The translations under genes were made by a program, and so were the position numbers. The notes under the pieces were generated by a model. It saw nothing but the letters and a program-made list of their open reading frames with translations, had not been told where the DNA came from and did not search any database. Positions 11,501 through 24,056 of a stretch of DNA of 64,000 bases are shown here, one piece after another; the stretch's first letter is position 1; the number at the start of each line of letters is the position of its first letter. Origin of the DNA: Nemopilema nomurai (Eukaryota > Cnidaria > Scyphozoa > Rhizostomeae > Rhizostomatidae); assembly GCA_003864495.1 (NCBI GenBank), contig ML133461.1:496001-560000 (forward strand), written 5' to 3'.

Positions 11501-14500
11501 CTTATAACCGGTGTGTATTCTTTAAGAGATAGCGATGGAATCAGTACAATGCAGTCCAAAGCAAGCGACAACGAAGCTGCGATTGATGATAAAGTTGTAC
11601 CAGCGGAGGAGAACGACCAGGGAACTAATGCTGAATCCACGCAGTATATGGTGGATTTAAGCAAGACGGTCGCCCGGAAAGAGAACTTCATGGATGCGGA
11701 TTCCAAAGATGACGTGAAGACGAGTGAAGGATGCCTGGTACCATCAAAGCCAAGGGAATTCGAGTCGAAGAAAAAGCGCCTTGATTTGATCACAGGGAAA
11801 CTAAGTGCGCAGAAGTCCAAAACTGAGACAGCCGAACTGTCAGAGTCGAAAAGCGGTGAGCTCGAAGGCTCTGGGTCGAGCAAGAACCAAGCAACTGATG
11901 ACGTGGCTATCTCTGCTGATCTCAAGCAATCCGCTGACCACGCACCACCGGGAAGGCAGACTCATTCAGTCTACGGTGCACCTCCGGAGCGGTACTGTTC
12001 GCCCACAAACACAGTAGCATCTTCGATGCCCCAAGATGGTTCTATGATGCCTGGCTTCCCCTACCAAGTCATTGGTATGGACCCAAGAGTCAACTATTCT
12101 AACCATGAGTTTGCGCCAAACATGCAGCCTATCTATAACCAACCAGGGTTGCCTCATAGTGGTTACCAGCCTCATATTCGCTCGATGCCGTACGTCAACT
12201 ACTCTAGATTCCCTAATGCTCCTCCGTTTCCATACGGACCACCGAGGTACATTGCAGCTCCTGGCTACTACGTTCCGAGAGAGACGCTACAAGGCGTGAC
12301 GTCACATTTCCAGCCTCCTTATGGCAGCTTCCCGGTTTCATCTGCAAGCCAACGTAAGTAAAGGCCTTTCATTTTCGTAATTTTGACAGCTGAAGTTATA
12401 CTAATCACAGCAAGAGACAGCAGAGCCTCGTTTACATCCTACACGCTCTTATATTTCGATAAAAATGTTAACCCAGACTGAACTGTGCGCTAAAATGGTT
12501 TAACTATGACTAAAATGATAAAATGTTGATAGTTTTCGAATCACATTAAAGAGAAAATGCAATCAAATCAGACTTGAGTTAGTAAAGAGGTGAATGCATC
12601 TGCTTGACAGAAAGTTAGGAAATGTTTCTATAGAGTTATTGTATAATAAGTGTCACTGTTTTCTAGTCATTTTTTTCCTTTTTATATTGCAAATTTTCTG
12701 AGGAATGAAATTTTGAGCTGACTGATATGGGCTTTGAACCTGAATATTACGACTGTTGTCATTTCTGAAATCAATAAAAAGCTTAAAGTTCCTCCACTTG
12801 GTGTTCTCTAAGATTAATTGTTCCGATTTTTTGTGTAAATATAAACCTTGTACCAAGTGAATCTGCCTTCTTGGCAAGCTACTTCTCGATCACGCTATGA
12901 TAAAGCTATGTCTAAAATCCTTGTTTGGCTCAAAGGTTTTCCAGCTATGGGCCCAGGCGAAAGACTGCCGGCCGTTGTGTGCAAGACCCCCAATTGCAGT
13001 TGCCAGCTCCCTCACGTGGCTCCACCCATCCAGATGCCTCAGAAGCAGGCGAGAATCTCCCCGTCAAGAGGAACAAGTCCCGACCAAGGCACCGATCTGC
13101 CCAGGCAAAATGGTCAGTTGCACCGCTATCTTCTGAACATGGTGTCTATGTTCTTAAGTCATGCTGGGATAGAGATGTTGCCGTCTTATATGCTTTTCAT
13201 CGTTCATTTTCATTTAAATGCGATCAATGATGACGTGATCAGATTTCTCTTTAGAAGTTTTTCTCAAAGCATTCATCTTACCGAGTTTAAACAGCGTCTG
13301 CCTAAAAAACGTTTCATCGATTCGGTTTTTTGTTTCAGCCGGACAGACATCAAGTTCAAACCGAGCTGCCTCTACCTCTCCGCATAAAGGCCCTAGAAAA
13401 AAGGACACAATGATAATGGGCGATCCCCGAAGACTAACTCTGCCTCTGCAGAGAACAAAGAAGTTCAAAACGAAGCATGATAGAGAAAGGGAGTCTGCTG
13501 CGAGGGGGAAGCTAGGTGGGGACCGGGCAGGCGAAGGGAAAGATCAAGAGCTACAGGGCAGGGAGGGTGCATCAGGAAGTGCCGAGAAGTACGAAGACAG
13601 AGAGGCGAACGATTTTGAAGATGCAGGTGAAGAGAGCAAAGAGAATAGTCCGCTCGAGTCGCAGGCGGATGTTGACAGTGCAAAGTATAGGAACAGCAGC
13701 GAAGGCTTGAAGGTGAGCATCGATTCTAAGCACGGATTGCCCTGTTGTTGTTGTTGTTGTTGTTGGGCTGTGTTTCAGTCCGCATTCGCATCAGGTGCAA
13801 AGTACCCATTCTTGCCAGCTCGTCTTTAAGCTGGGTGCACTAGAGAGACTAAAATTCCTTCAAGCAAAAAGAGGCTCAAAGTGTAATAGCACAACCAAAC
13901 TCCTATTAGCTACATGCTCAATCTGTTTCAGGGTTGGAATGTTTTCTACTTATAGGGAGTTTCTTTTGGGAATAAGATTTTGTTGCTGAGTTTTTTGTCT
14001 TGCTTTGCAAATGGATTGTGATGTAGCCGATTTTTTGCTCATTTTGATTTGGTTACCTTTCTTTCAACTGGTACTTTTACATCATGCCACTCAAAATTTC
14101 CTTACCGGAAAAGAATTTTTGCCTCATCTATGCAGCCTACCTCGAAGGCAGTGTCTGGAATTCACTAACGTTTCTTTTTTCTGACAACGTAGACTTATTC
14201 TAAGAAGAGCGAGAAGTCTCTATCTAAAGAGAAAGGTAATAATCAATTCAATTATGTCTTTAGTGATATATTTTCTTTAATCTTTTAGGGGCTCTAGAAA
14301 TGAGAGTCTAATTTTCCGAGGTTACTTTTTAGCTAAATTTGATTACCCAACAAGGCAACTTTGGCCGATTTAAAGATCATTGTTAGTTTCCCCATTTGAT
14401 TGAAACTCATCACAGTTTCGAGAGTGCGTAGAACACGTATCATGTTGAAAAAGGCTAGTAAATTGGCCCATTTCCATTTGTTTACCTAATGGTGGTTCAT

Positions 14501-17500
14501 TGGCAAAGATTCTTGGACCTTGGTTTTCACTGCCCTACCCCTAACTTATTTATGGGAATGTGTTTTCTATCTATTGCATAACTCCGAACGAGTTTGGAAA
14601 TCAAAAGCATCGTTGTTTAACAAGAAGGTTATGAGAAAAAGACGTTTAACTGAGGCGAGGCACCGTCTGGCTGTTTGATTTATGTTTGAGTGTTTAGTTT
14701 CTTTCACCTTCCGCTCTTTTTTTAGTACTGGCTCCGAAAGAATTCACCGTCAAGTTGGACTTGAGCGAGTTCCAATGTCAGCACAAGGGCTGCAACAAAT
14801 CGTTTCGAAAAGCATCAAGTCGCGATTATCACCAAAGGTATTTCCACACGCCCCGAGTGCCTCAAAAGAAAAGGAAGCTTTCTTCATGTTGTGAGTATTA
14901 TTGTTTCACGATTATTTTGTTGTAAACCAAAAACTGATAGATGCAAGCTAAAATATTCAAGTTTGATTATCGCTCCAGCAACCAAGTCCAAGCCTCCTTT
15001 TGATTTAGAATATATTTCGTTATCAAAACCAGTTTTGTTACTTTGAAACCAGTTTTGTTACTTTAAAACCAGTTTTGTTACTATGAAACCAGTTTCATTA
15101 CTAGTTTTTCTTTTTTTACAGTGCCGTCTCCAGGCTCGAGCGATGCCCTGCTCTCTCCAGGATCTTTGTTTTCACAGTCTAAACAGCACAGGAACCTTTC
15201 GTCTAATGACGGGGATGCAAAGACACCAGAGGTAATTGCCCCTGCGAAGTCGCTTTTCCGGTATCCTTGTATTTGTAATGGCTCTTTATCCACTTTTGTT
15301 ACTGAACCAAGTGGCTTGTACCAAGCATTTCAGAAAGCAGTGATTTTAGAATTGATGAACAATCTTTCCAGCACAACGATGAACAATCTTAGAAGACCGG
15401 CCTTCTAATAATTCTGAATTTTTTTTAAATTTGACCTTTTTTGATGGGATAGGACATGGTGAGTGTCAGAAGTGGTTACGCCAGCTCCGTGATGACTGAC
15501 GAGAATTTGTCGGACAGAGAGAAGCACGAGGACATGAGTGACGAAGACAGCGACGAAAGTGACAGTGAATCGGAGGGATCCGCCTGTGTTGATGACATCA
15601 TCAAGTGTAGGTGCGAGGACCTTGAAGAACAGGGCTTCATGATCCAGGTAATTGTCCTCGTCGGCATTTTCATTAGTGATGTATTAATGGTTAAGTACTA
15701 GAATTAGTAAAGGTAATATAATAGCTAACGAACTAGAGATTTGGTGGTTAAAATCAAAACTTTCGAACATTTTGTGCTGTACATATTACAATACAGTCTC
15801 TACAGACAGAGGATCTCTTACTTGCCCGTTCTATTAACTTTTGTTGATAGAAAATATTATACCAACCCCTCCAACTTTCCACTATCGAGACCGTTATAAC
15901 ATTTATAATTCATTTTCTTGGCTGCTCTTTACATTGAAGGATATTCCCTTCCCTGCTGATCCTGCAGAATGCGTCTCAGTTTCTCAACATGTTCACATAC
16001 CAAAGTTTTAGCCCTTGACAAGAGTAAAAGAAGAAGTGCTTTGATAATATTGCTTTAGTCCATGGAAAGTCTACATTTTCTACTGAGAATGAGAGGCAGA
16101 AAAGCAGATCCTTTATTTGCAAAATTATTGAAGATGTTGCTTGTAGCTAGTGAAACTTGCGCGAGTTCCTGTATATTTTGTCCGACGCTTTTTAACCTTG
16201 GTGTATGCTGTCTAGAGATTGATATAAAAACTATGCAATCAAGGCATATGTTTATGGATAAACTTACATTGTTTGCACCAACTGTACCAATCGTTCAAAT
16301 TTTTACCCAGTGCGAGCAATGTTTCACTTGGCAACACGGAGACTGCGTGAACCTGTCAATACAGACTGTTCCAAAGAAATACCTCTGCTACGTATGCACA
16401 AACCCCGAAGGTGATGATCAATCTTATTGACAATCATTATTTCAAGATGATTCATACTCATTGTCGTATTTTATTCTACTTTTTCAAACACAGCCTTGGG
16501 TTCCTCTTATGTCTTTAAGAGCACATACTTTTTTCTTAGCCTTTGATTTACAGGCCTAACACAAAGTATTCTCTATGCCACAATTGCCTCAATAATAATG
16601 TCACCCTTATATTTGTAGTGAAATGTGCGCTTGTGAAATGAGACTAAATATTTGAGCTTTACTTAGCAGTGGCTGTAGATGTTACTGTTATTTTCGTTGT
16701 TATAAGTTTTTAATGTTGATTTTGTTTCGCTTTAGGTTTACGAAGCTGTTTTAAATACAAGGTGAGCACTGGCGCTTTTTTAAATGCCATAAATAAATTT
16801 ATGAGCCTTCAGGCTCTAAGATAAATAGATTTGCATGATTTTGACTAAGGTTAAAAAATTTTTGTTATGACCTCTGTTTTTCAAACTAGCAATGTTAAAA
16901 CAAGAGATAAATTTCCTTGTTTTCTCTCAGAATAATTTCGATTGGTTCAAGAAAGGCATGCTGCCATCCTTAGTGGAAATTGAGGGAGAAAACCAAGAAA
17001 GAATCGCGAACATAATGCAAGCCAGCCACGCTTTGATGGAGGATGTTGCAAATATTTTTGACGTCATCAATGGAATCAAGAGAAAGCTTACTATTTTAAA
17101 GTATGTTCTTCTATCTCTTACGTTAATTGTCACTCTCAAGCTGTCTCCTTATGTTTTTGGCGTCACACCCATATCAAAGTCTGTGATTCACGAAAGTAAG
17201 AGTAGTATTATGCATCTCTTTATCGAGAAAGCGTGAGGTAGCAATGTATTCTGTCGTCTTTCTTTAAAAGGGAAGGGGGGTCAATTCGCGTAGGGTTTGC
17301 ATTTCCAAAGAGATGACTTCAGTACAATCGATGTTTTAGATTTACAAAGTTGCAATGCTTTAGTAAATTATTCTGTATATTTTTTATATAATATTGTTGT
17401 ATGACTCAAACTTTATTAAGCTACATTTGTTACCTGATTATACTTGTGATTTGTGAATAGTTTTTATATCGTTTTGATGATGATGTTAAGTAGTGGATAG

Positions 17501-19202
17501 AGGCCTGACTTGGGGTTGCACAAGCTCTGTCTTTCGACCTAAACAGCAGGTGCTCCAGGTAACCCCAATATTTTTGGCCCATTTCAACAGAGTCCCTTTT
17601 TAACAGGCACTTTTCTGCGTACTGAGAATTTTCCTTTGCAATCTCTGATCTCTTACCACTGCCTTAAATTGGTTAGACTCTGTTTGTAAAATATTGTTCA
17701 ATTGTTTTAGTAAACCATTACATCCTTGTTTGCGGTTCTGGGAAAAGTGTGAAGAGAAAAGCAAAGAAAATGAAGAAACGAAAGCCCAAAGCTTGGGAGA
17801 AAGCCAGATAGAGCCGAAGGATTCTGTAGAGTGTGATAAAAGTGTAGAAAATAGGACAGTTGATAGTGGTAAAAATGAAAATAATGTATTAGGGGGTAAG
17901 CCTTTAACAACGGGGAACGGACAATCAGATGAAGGTAATGCTGAAAGCGAGGCGACTAAGGAGAAAACAGAGCCAGAAGAGAGGCTAAAGGAGCCGCAAC
18001 AGGAGACCAATACGACTTCGGCGGATAATACAGATAGTGACAAAGAACCAGCTCAAGAATCAAAAGAAACTGGAGGGGATTTGAATGAAACCGATAGTGT
18101 GATTAAGACTGATTCTCAATGCCCTCCGAGCACAGACCAGGATGATCAGTTTATCACGGAAAATCCAAAGGACGAGAACTGTGAACTGGAGATCGTGTAT
18201 GCGAAATTGAACCTACTTGATCATCTTGATAACATCGAGGTTGAGCTCAACAAGCGGATGGATGAAATCGAATCGAATCTGGATGGTAAGTAATAAGCTC
18301 TTATTTTGATGGCCATGTCTACTCTGTATTATTTCTTAAACATGATAGATTTGGGACTAGCATGTAACGCATTGGGGCTAGTTTCCCAGAACTGGCACTC
18401 AGAAGGGCTGTAAGGTGCTCTTCTTATCATTTCAGCTGAAATATTTTGTCCCCCAGCTGTGTTGGCCTATTATCATGATTTACTAAAAATCTCCTTTTGT
18501 AGTTTTTGGTATGTGTTTTTGTATTCTGGACGGCTAGAATTCCACCCTGGGGCTATTTTGTGCCTTTTCAAAAAAATTCTGTTTGCTACCAAAGTACTTT
18601 GATTCTTATAATCTCTAAACCAAGTATGTGTCCAGACGAACCATAAAGAATGTAACATTTTTCAATGATGGTTGCAGATAGTCGGCATAATTTGATTAAT
18701 ATGAAGCAACAATATTATACAAGAGGAACTTATGTAATCTATTACCATTTGTTGACGCTGTCGCTCTGGCAAAGCCTTTACTGTTTGTTTGGTTAGACTG
18801 CAAGCGAGATGAGATGCGAGACGCGCTGCACTAAAAAAATTCAAGGGACCGTTTATTCGAGCACCTAGTTGATGAATTCATGAATACGAAGCGAACATTT
18901 CCCTCTTGTTTATATGTGCAATATTAGATCCATTCATCCTCTCTTTTGAAATGTTTTCATGGGCCTACTTAGTCCGTTCCTTTCGGATTTCAAGTGCCTT
19001 ACTAAAGTGAATGCCTGCTTGACTGATGTATCAAATACAATTTTCACTTTCTATCATAGTGCTGGAACAGAAATATAGCGAGGCAGAGGCTGAAAAAGAG
19101 GCTGGACAAGCCAAGTCTTCCTTCAAGATTGCGTTACCGGACATGGCTCCAATCGCGCGACACCTTAACATGATCAACAAGCAGCTGATCGATGCCAAGT
19201 GA
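5546..19202 (+). CDS. PHF20: PHF20-like chromatin reader (Tudor x2, AT-hooks, C2H2, PHD)
   Basis: Seventeen exons: 5546-5670, 6429-6591, 7100-7184, 7448-7521, 8008-8258, 8851-12353, 12945-13112, 13339-13712, 14193-14235, 14726-14890, 15122-15231, 15453-15647, 16311-16410, 16736-16761, 16931-17100, 17711-18285 and 19060-19202. They total 6270 nt, or 2089 residues, with every phase closing. Domains in order: Tudor 1 at about 31-95 (FFVGAKIEALD, VHFEGWNSRHDKWFEH); Tudor 2 at 98-147 (GDRVLARWSD, VTFYDGFKKRL); AT-hook-like cores near 346 (KRGRKPK), 447 (RPRGRPR) and 852 (RPRGRPR); a C2H2 finger at 1613-1636 (C-x4-C-x12-H-x4-H); a PHD finger at about 1738-1782 (KCRC, CEQC, WQHGDC, CYVC); and a conserved C-terminal helix. 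In vertebrates PHF20 is a methyl-lysine-reading subunit of the MOF/NSL histone acetyltransferase complex. This protein is about twice the human length because of exon 6. PHF20 versus PHF20L1 cannot be separated here, so the symbol denotes the family. Confidence 0.93.
13744..13764. repeat. TTG trinucleotide run
   Basis: About seven TTG units lie just inside the intron after exon 8 of the PHF20-like gene. This is simple sequence. Confidence 0.7.
15026..15105. repeat. minisatellite, four ~20-bp units
   Basis: Four consecutive units of the form AAACCAGTTTTGTTACTTTG lie immediately upstream of the acceptor of PHF20-like exon 11. The last unit is diverged. Confidence 0.85.
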
Positions 19203-19489
19203 CGTCATTTGTTTATTCCTCCGGTACCAAATATAGTCACCTCAATGTCACATGCTCAAAGCACCGTGGAAGTGCTACGCGGTGGATTGCGCGATATTTG
19301 CTTACGACGTTACGACGTTACGCGTTACGCTAAGTCGCTAACGTTACTTGGTTTTTCGTTTGAAATATGAATACGCTTTCCGCCACGCATCCATTCAAGG
19401 TAAAGGCTCGTTTTGGATTGGAGCATCAATATTGTCTTCCCTGTCACAAGAAAATTTGGGTTTTGACTTCACTCAGATAAAGTGCCTGC

Positions 19490-19558
19490 TGGCCGCCATC
19501 TTTGTTTTTCCAGTTCGAAACATAATGGCCGCCATCTTTGTTTTTCCAGTTCGAAACA
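19490..19558. repeat. 33-bp direct duplication
   Basis: Two identical 33-nt copies (19490-19522 and 19526-19558) begin TGGCCGCCATCTTTG and are separated by TAA. They lie in the presumed 3' UTR of the PHF20-like gene. Confidence 0.9.
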
Positions 19559-21349
19559 CAAGCTTTTAAGACTTTGTAGGGACAGCCTTTCGGAAACAGA
19601 GTCAAACTTTTGTTTTTGTGAAATGGATTGGTTTTAAAGGGGATATTGTTGCATTTTGGTAGAGTCGAAGTGACTTGAAATCAATTTTAGATTCATTGTT
19701 AGCGTCTCTGCTTTTTTTATGTTAAGTTGATTCTTGAATGTAAATTAAGTTTTTGTTCCCTCAAAATTTGTAAGTACTATCATAATCAAAATTATTTATG
19801 CTTTAATATTGCAAAGAAGAAAACTCCAAATGGTAATAATGATGTATTGTTATGTATAGCATCAGTTTTGTTGTTGTTTTAATACTTTGTTGTTATTTAG
19901 TTTTGTTGCTTGTGTTGTTATTGTTGCCTATTGCATTATTTGCCTGAGGCAGGCGGAGAAAGTGTTGACTCATCCCCTTCTTGTATAAGGCGATTCTCCC
20001 TTTGTCCTTCTCCCTCCAACATTGCAGATCAACTTTAGTGGGTGAGATTCAGCAACAAGCAAATGCAGTTGGTAGTTTGGTCACCCTGCAAATTGCCTGC
20101 GACTACTCCTTTTTACGTCTGTAGAAGTATTTGTGGCCAGAAAATTTTATGAATTCTGTTAAGTTTGATCAAGACTAATATCTATTACATTAGACTAAGG
20201 GAGACTTATAATTACGTTATTATATTCCTTTACCCATGATGTCGATAGAACTACATATCGATTCATCTGATGTCGTCTTCTAGACCCCTGACTTTTGCTC
20301 AATGAAGTCAATAGAAAGCTGCGCTGCTTTAATTTTTTACGGAGATAATTGAAATAGGTTAGGGTCACAGATATTGGTAATTATACAAGTAATATGTTGT
20401 ACACACTGCATTGAACATTTTGGTATGTAAACATTTTGTTTGTGTATACCTTAAGCTTAATATTTTTATTAAATGTATAGAAATATTGATACAAAGAGCA
20501 AATAGATATGAAGTGTTATAGTATGCCTATATTGAGATGTAATGATGGATATGGAAATCCCTGTCATGTGCTTTAAAATGAACATAGAACAAGTTCAAAT
20601 AAGATAAATAAGTGTTTTCTGCTAAATAAGAATTACATCATATCATTCGCGCCCCGAATTTTGGTTTTAAGGTCGGCTTCAACTTAGTACGTAACCTCTT
20701 TTGAACCGAAAGAGTCAGTTGATTTTAAATGCCCTCCCTCTGACATAATACATTTGTGTCTCGGTCTGTTTTGTTATGAAATATGAGCGAGTCTTGAGCA
20801 AGCCTAGCTCGTAGTTCCAGAAACCTGTTTTTCTAAGAAAGAGCACTTTAGACACGTTGTCTTCGACGAACCATTTTTATTATGACTGCTATCTAGCTGA
20901 GCGTCTTGTATTTTATGTACGTTTTGGATAATGACCAAATGAGAGTTGCCTCCTTAGCGAAACTGTGCAGACACCCTTGATACCAGTAGGTAGCATGTCA
21001 TTAAAGATTTGTTATGTTTTTATATTAACTACGTTTGATGCGATTTTCTCGTTGACATCTGAAAGTTGCAGCTTCTAGAAAAGTACAACGGTCAAATTGT
21101 TGATACATTTTTCAAAGTTGAAAATGTTTGAGTAAGTTTCAGAATTGTTCATGAGTAAAATATTAATCATTTGAGATTTGATGGATTTTTTGTTCAGTTT
21201 ACCGAAGAAAAATGATAATTGGTTTATTTTCATTTTCACGAAAGGTGATTCTAGTGCAAGCTTAAAGGCTTGTTACAAGAACTACAAGAACTAGGCTCCG
21301 CCATTATGTTTTGCTGCTTAATTGGGTGTTTGTATGATTTTCTGTATGT

Positions 21350-21575
21350 CCTTAAATAGCTACTTTCTATATGTCTTTAAGTAGTTACTTTCTATCGACT
21401 CTTAAGTGGCTACTTTATTCATGTCCTTAAGTAGCTACTTTCTATCTGTCCTTAAGAAGCTGCTTTCTATCTTGCCTTAAGTAGCTGCTTTCTATCTTGC
21501 CTTAAATAACTACTTCATACATTCCCGTAACTAGCTACACTTATTCGACCCTAAGCAACTGCTCTCTAGCTGTCC
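21350..21575. repeat. minisatellite, ~9 units of ~25 bp
   Basis: Units follow the pattern CCTTAAGTAGCTACTTTCTA plus about five variable bases. They are well conserved in the middle and decay towards the 3' end. No gene overlaps. Confidence 0.88.
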
Positions 21576-22646
21576 CATCTACCCTTAATCAAGTAGGCAT
21601 TCACTCTTTGAGCTACTTTCCTCATTGTTTTTCTCAGAAACTTTCCTCGGAAAAAGGCTTTTTTCTCCCATTTTTACAATTTAAACCAGTGGTACGTTGA
21701 TTGAGAAACTCGGAATAGCAACCCCATGAAAAGAGCTGTCATATTGAGTATTTAACTTTGTTTTGATGTTTTTCACGTCAGTGGATAAATATTTGTATAG
21801 ATTTTCCAAAATTTTGCTTTGGGGTAACAAAAAACCGAAAACCTCAGGAGCTTTTAGACCCGGGTCCAGTAGGCCAATGGGCCAACGCTTCAGTGCACTG
21901 ACTTTTGGAGTGATAGAAATCCACAGAATGGAACAAAACCTTGCCTCTCGCGGATGTAAATCATAAGACAATTTTGATAACACAGGCCTGTCTTTAACAC
22001 CACTATTTACTTCCTTTCTTTCTTATTACCTCCTTTTTTCTTGTTACTCTATCATATCAAAGTAAGGTAGCAAAGGTTTTTCCAAATGTTGCTCTCGTTG
22101 TATATCATAAAATTCGCAAGTAAAGTAATTGTAGGGTAACAGGCATGTGAAAAGTTTTAATACCGGAGAATGTATATAGAATATCGATTTGAACAGCTGA
22201 CGACAAACAAATATTTCACAACTAAATAGTGACGTATAGCTCATAGCAATCATGTCAAACATGAAAATTAGCGCGAGAATGACATGAATATTATTGCTTC
22301 GATGTTATCATATTTTTTCCCTAATCTTATCTTTAGCTTCTTGAAAATTGTACGGGACTGTTCACTTTTTCGAACGAGTTTTATGAATGTTTCTCACAAA
22401 ATCAAAGCAAAACTTTATTTGGTTTGTTTTCTTACTGCGCCTCGGTTTAAAAATGTAATGTGAAACGAGAACGAGAATGGACGTATTCTCCTGTTCGCGA
22501 AAGGCTGTTTTGGTGCACGCTGAAGATCTTCTACCCAACCTTGAAGCAGAAACTAATTTGCCAGGCCATGCTTATTTAAGAACATTATAAGGGCAGGACA
22601 CATTTTAAATCATTCGGCAATTAAATTTAGTTTTTGTTAAGAGACC

Positions 22647-23990
22647 ATGGAGGATGATGATGAACTCGGAGAAGACATCTGGAATGCATTTTCTTGGCGC
22701 TCGCATATTTCAACCAAAATCAAGTTGATGCAGAAATACTTCGAGGAGCTCTCTTTTCCAGAAAGTCATCAAAAGATAATCGATTTTTTCGACACATATT
22801 ACGAAGCCTATTTGAAGGAAGATCAACGAAACAATGAAGAGGGTTTGCCTCCCGCCAAAATGAAAAATAGTAATGTACCACGTGTGATCTCTGAAGAATG
22901 CTTCTTTACATTTCTTGATGAGTCGGACTTCACTGCCATTCAAGAGCTGAAGTTGTTAGAGCTGATCTGCTCCTACTTTGACGGAGAAGAGCTAGATGTT
23001 GTGAGGTATTTTGTTTTTGACTGCCTGTTTGGGAACGTAGCTGAAGATGGGATCCCATTCAGGGAAGCCAAGCTCAAATTTCTTGGCAAACTCATTTCGA
23101 TGGCCGTAGGAATACAGTGTGCGTTGGTCCTCGAATGCTGTGCAATTTTATTGCAGAGGTTTGGAAAAAAGAGAGACATGCTCACTGTCATGAAAACTGT
23201 TGTCAAGGATTACTGTTACCTCATTCCAAGTGCCTATCAGATACTTGAAAATGTCATCCAAGTGAGCCCAATGTTCTGTTACCAATTCATAGTAACACTC
23301 CCTTTCATCTACAGCTTTCATCAGAAGACAGGATCGGGAGGGAAAGATGATGATGATGATTTTGAAAGCACTCACAAAGAAATCCCACCCTTGTCGTTAT
23401 TGAGAATAGTTGGTTCATGCCTAACATCAAGCCCTAGAGATTTTATTTCCAGAAAACCTCATGAATTTCTTCTGTTACCATCCATTTACAATTTTCAAGA
23501 TGACACAAAGCTACCTAAGAAGAGCATTTGTGCTGTATCTGGTTTTCTTTCATGGTCAGTTCTTTCCCCTCTTTTTGCGGGCATAAAGATCAATAGAAAA
23601 GTTGTGGATCCTGATGAGATTAAAAAGGTATCCTCCCATTTGCACTATGGACTTCTGAATTATTTTGCAATGCACCGTAAAAGTGACTCAAATGCTTCTG
23701 GAGACGAAGACGATTTAGAGCCTGGGGAGGTTTCTGAAGAACCAAAAGCAATGGAACTAATTTTTGAGTCAGATATAAAAGATGTTATTACCTGCCTTGA
23801 TGATACAGTGGAGAGGCTCAATGATGAAATTACAAAAGAGAAGCTGGGAGAAAGCATAGATAGGCTGGCCCAAATAATCCAGGTTGCAAAATGGAGTGGC
23901 TGCTTTTTACCAACCAGTAAGAAGTTCAAGCATGCTTTGAAGAAAGTGCCAAAGACAAAACTCTTCTCTAAAGTGTTGAAGACATTGTAA
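22647..23990 (+). CDS. INTS15: Integrator complex subunit 15 (C7orf26) homologue, intronless
   Basis: A single uninterrupted frame of 447 residues, close to the ~449 of human INTS15. I assign it from remembered conserved blocks: LQELQLLE-like (IQELKLLELICSYF, about residues 98-111), LLGKLVSMAV-like (FLGKLISMAVGIQCALVLEC, 145-164), DDYCCLVP-like (KDYCYLIPSAYQILE) and SPRFCCQFI-like (SPMFCYQFIVTLPF), plus a C-terminal LDRLAQ-like block (IDRLAQIIQVAKWSG). The protein should be all-alpha. INTS15 belongs to the nuclear Integrator complex, which cleaves snRNA precursors and attenuates Pol II transcription. An acidic insert (DDDDDFES, about 233-240) and an acidic stretch near 354 (GDEDDLEPGE) look like loops. 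The ATG at 22647 (ACCATGG context) follows an AT-rich leader. Lack of introns may mean an ancestral single-exon gene or an old retrocopy; the intact frame argues that it is functional. Confidence 0.85.
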   Translation: MEDDDELGEDIWNAFSWRSHISTKIKLMQKYFEELSFPESHQKIIDFFDTYYEAYLKEDQRNNEEGLPPAKMKNSNVPRVISEECFFTFLDESDFTAIQELKLLELICSYFDGEELDVVRYFVFDCLFGNVAEDGIPFREAKLKFLGKLISMAVGIQCALVLECCAILLQRFGKKRDMLTVMKTVVKDYCYLIPSAYQILENVIQVSPMFCYQFIVTLPFIYSFHQKTGSGGKDDDDDFESTHKEIPPLSLLRIVGSCLTSSPRDFISRKPHEFLLLPSIYNFQDDTKLPKKSICAVSGFLSWSVLSPLFAGIKINRKVVDPDEIKKVSSHLHYGLLNYFAMHRKSDSNASGDEDDLEPGEVSEEPKAMELIFESDIKDVITCLDDTVERLNDEITKEKLGESIDRLAQIIQVAKWSGCFLPTSKKFKHALKKVPKTKLFSKVLKTL

Positions 23991-24050
23991 CTTTGCACAG
24001 GTTTCAGATAAAAGTTGTATATAGGTACATACTGTTTCATTCAAGACTTC

Positions 24051-24056
24051 ATTAAA
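24051..24056 (+). terminator. polyadenylation signal ATTAAA for the INTS15-like gene
   Basis: ATTAAA lies 61 nt after the stop codon of the INTS15-like gene and is followed by T-rich sequence. It is the nearest variant signal; the cleavage site itself cannot be seen. Confidence 0.45.

Larger units (their letters stand above)
19203..22646. other. intergenic region between PHF20-like and INTS15-like; repeats only
   Basis: About 3.4 kb without a supported gene. It should contain the 3' UTR of the PHF20-like gene and the promoter and leader of the INTS15-like gene. It also holds the 33-bp direct duplication at 19490-19558, TTG-rich sequence near 19866-19925 and the 25-bp minisatellite at 21350-21575. 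Confidence 0.6.

Noticed and set aside
9001..11925. Long minus-strand frames opposite the large PHF20-like exon
   Set aside because: They mirror the biased codon use of the true coding strand (Lys/Glu-rich giving Leu/Phe/Ser-rich) and carry no domain.
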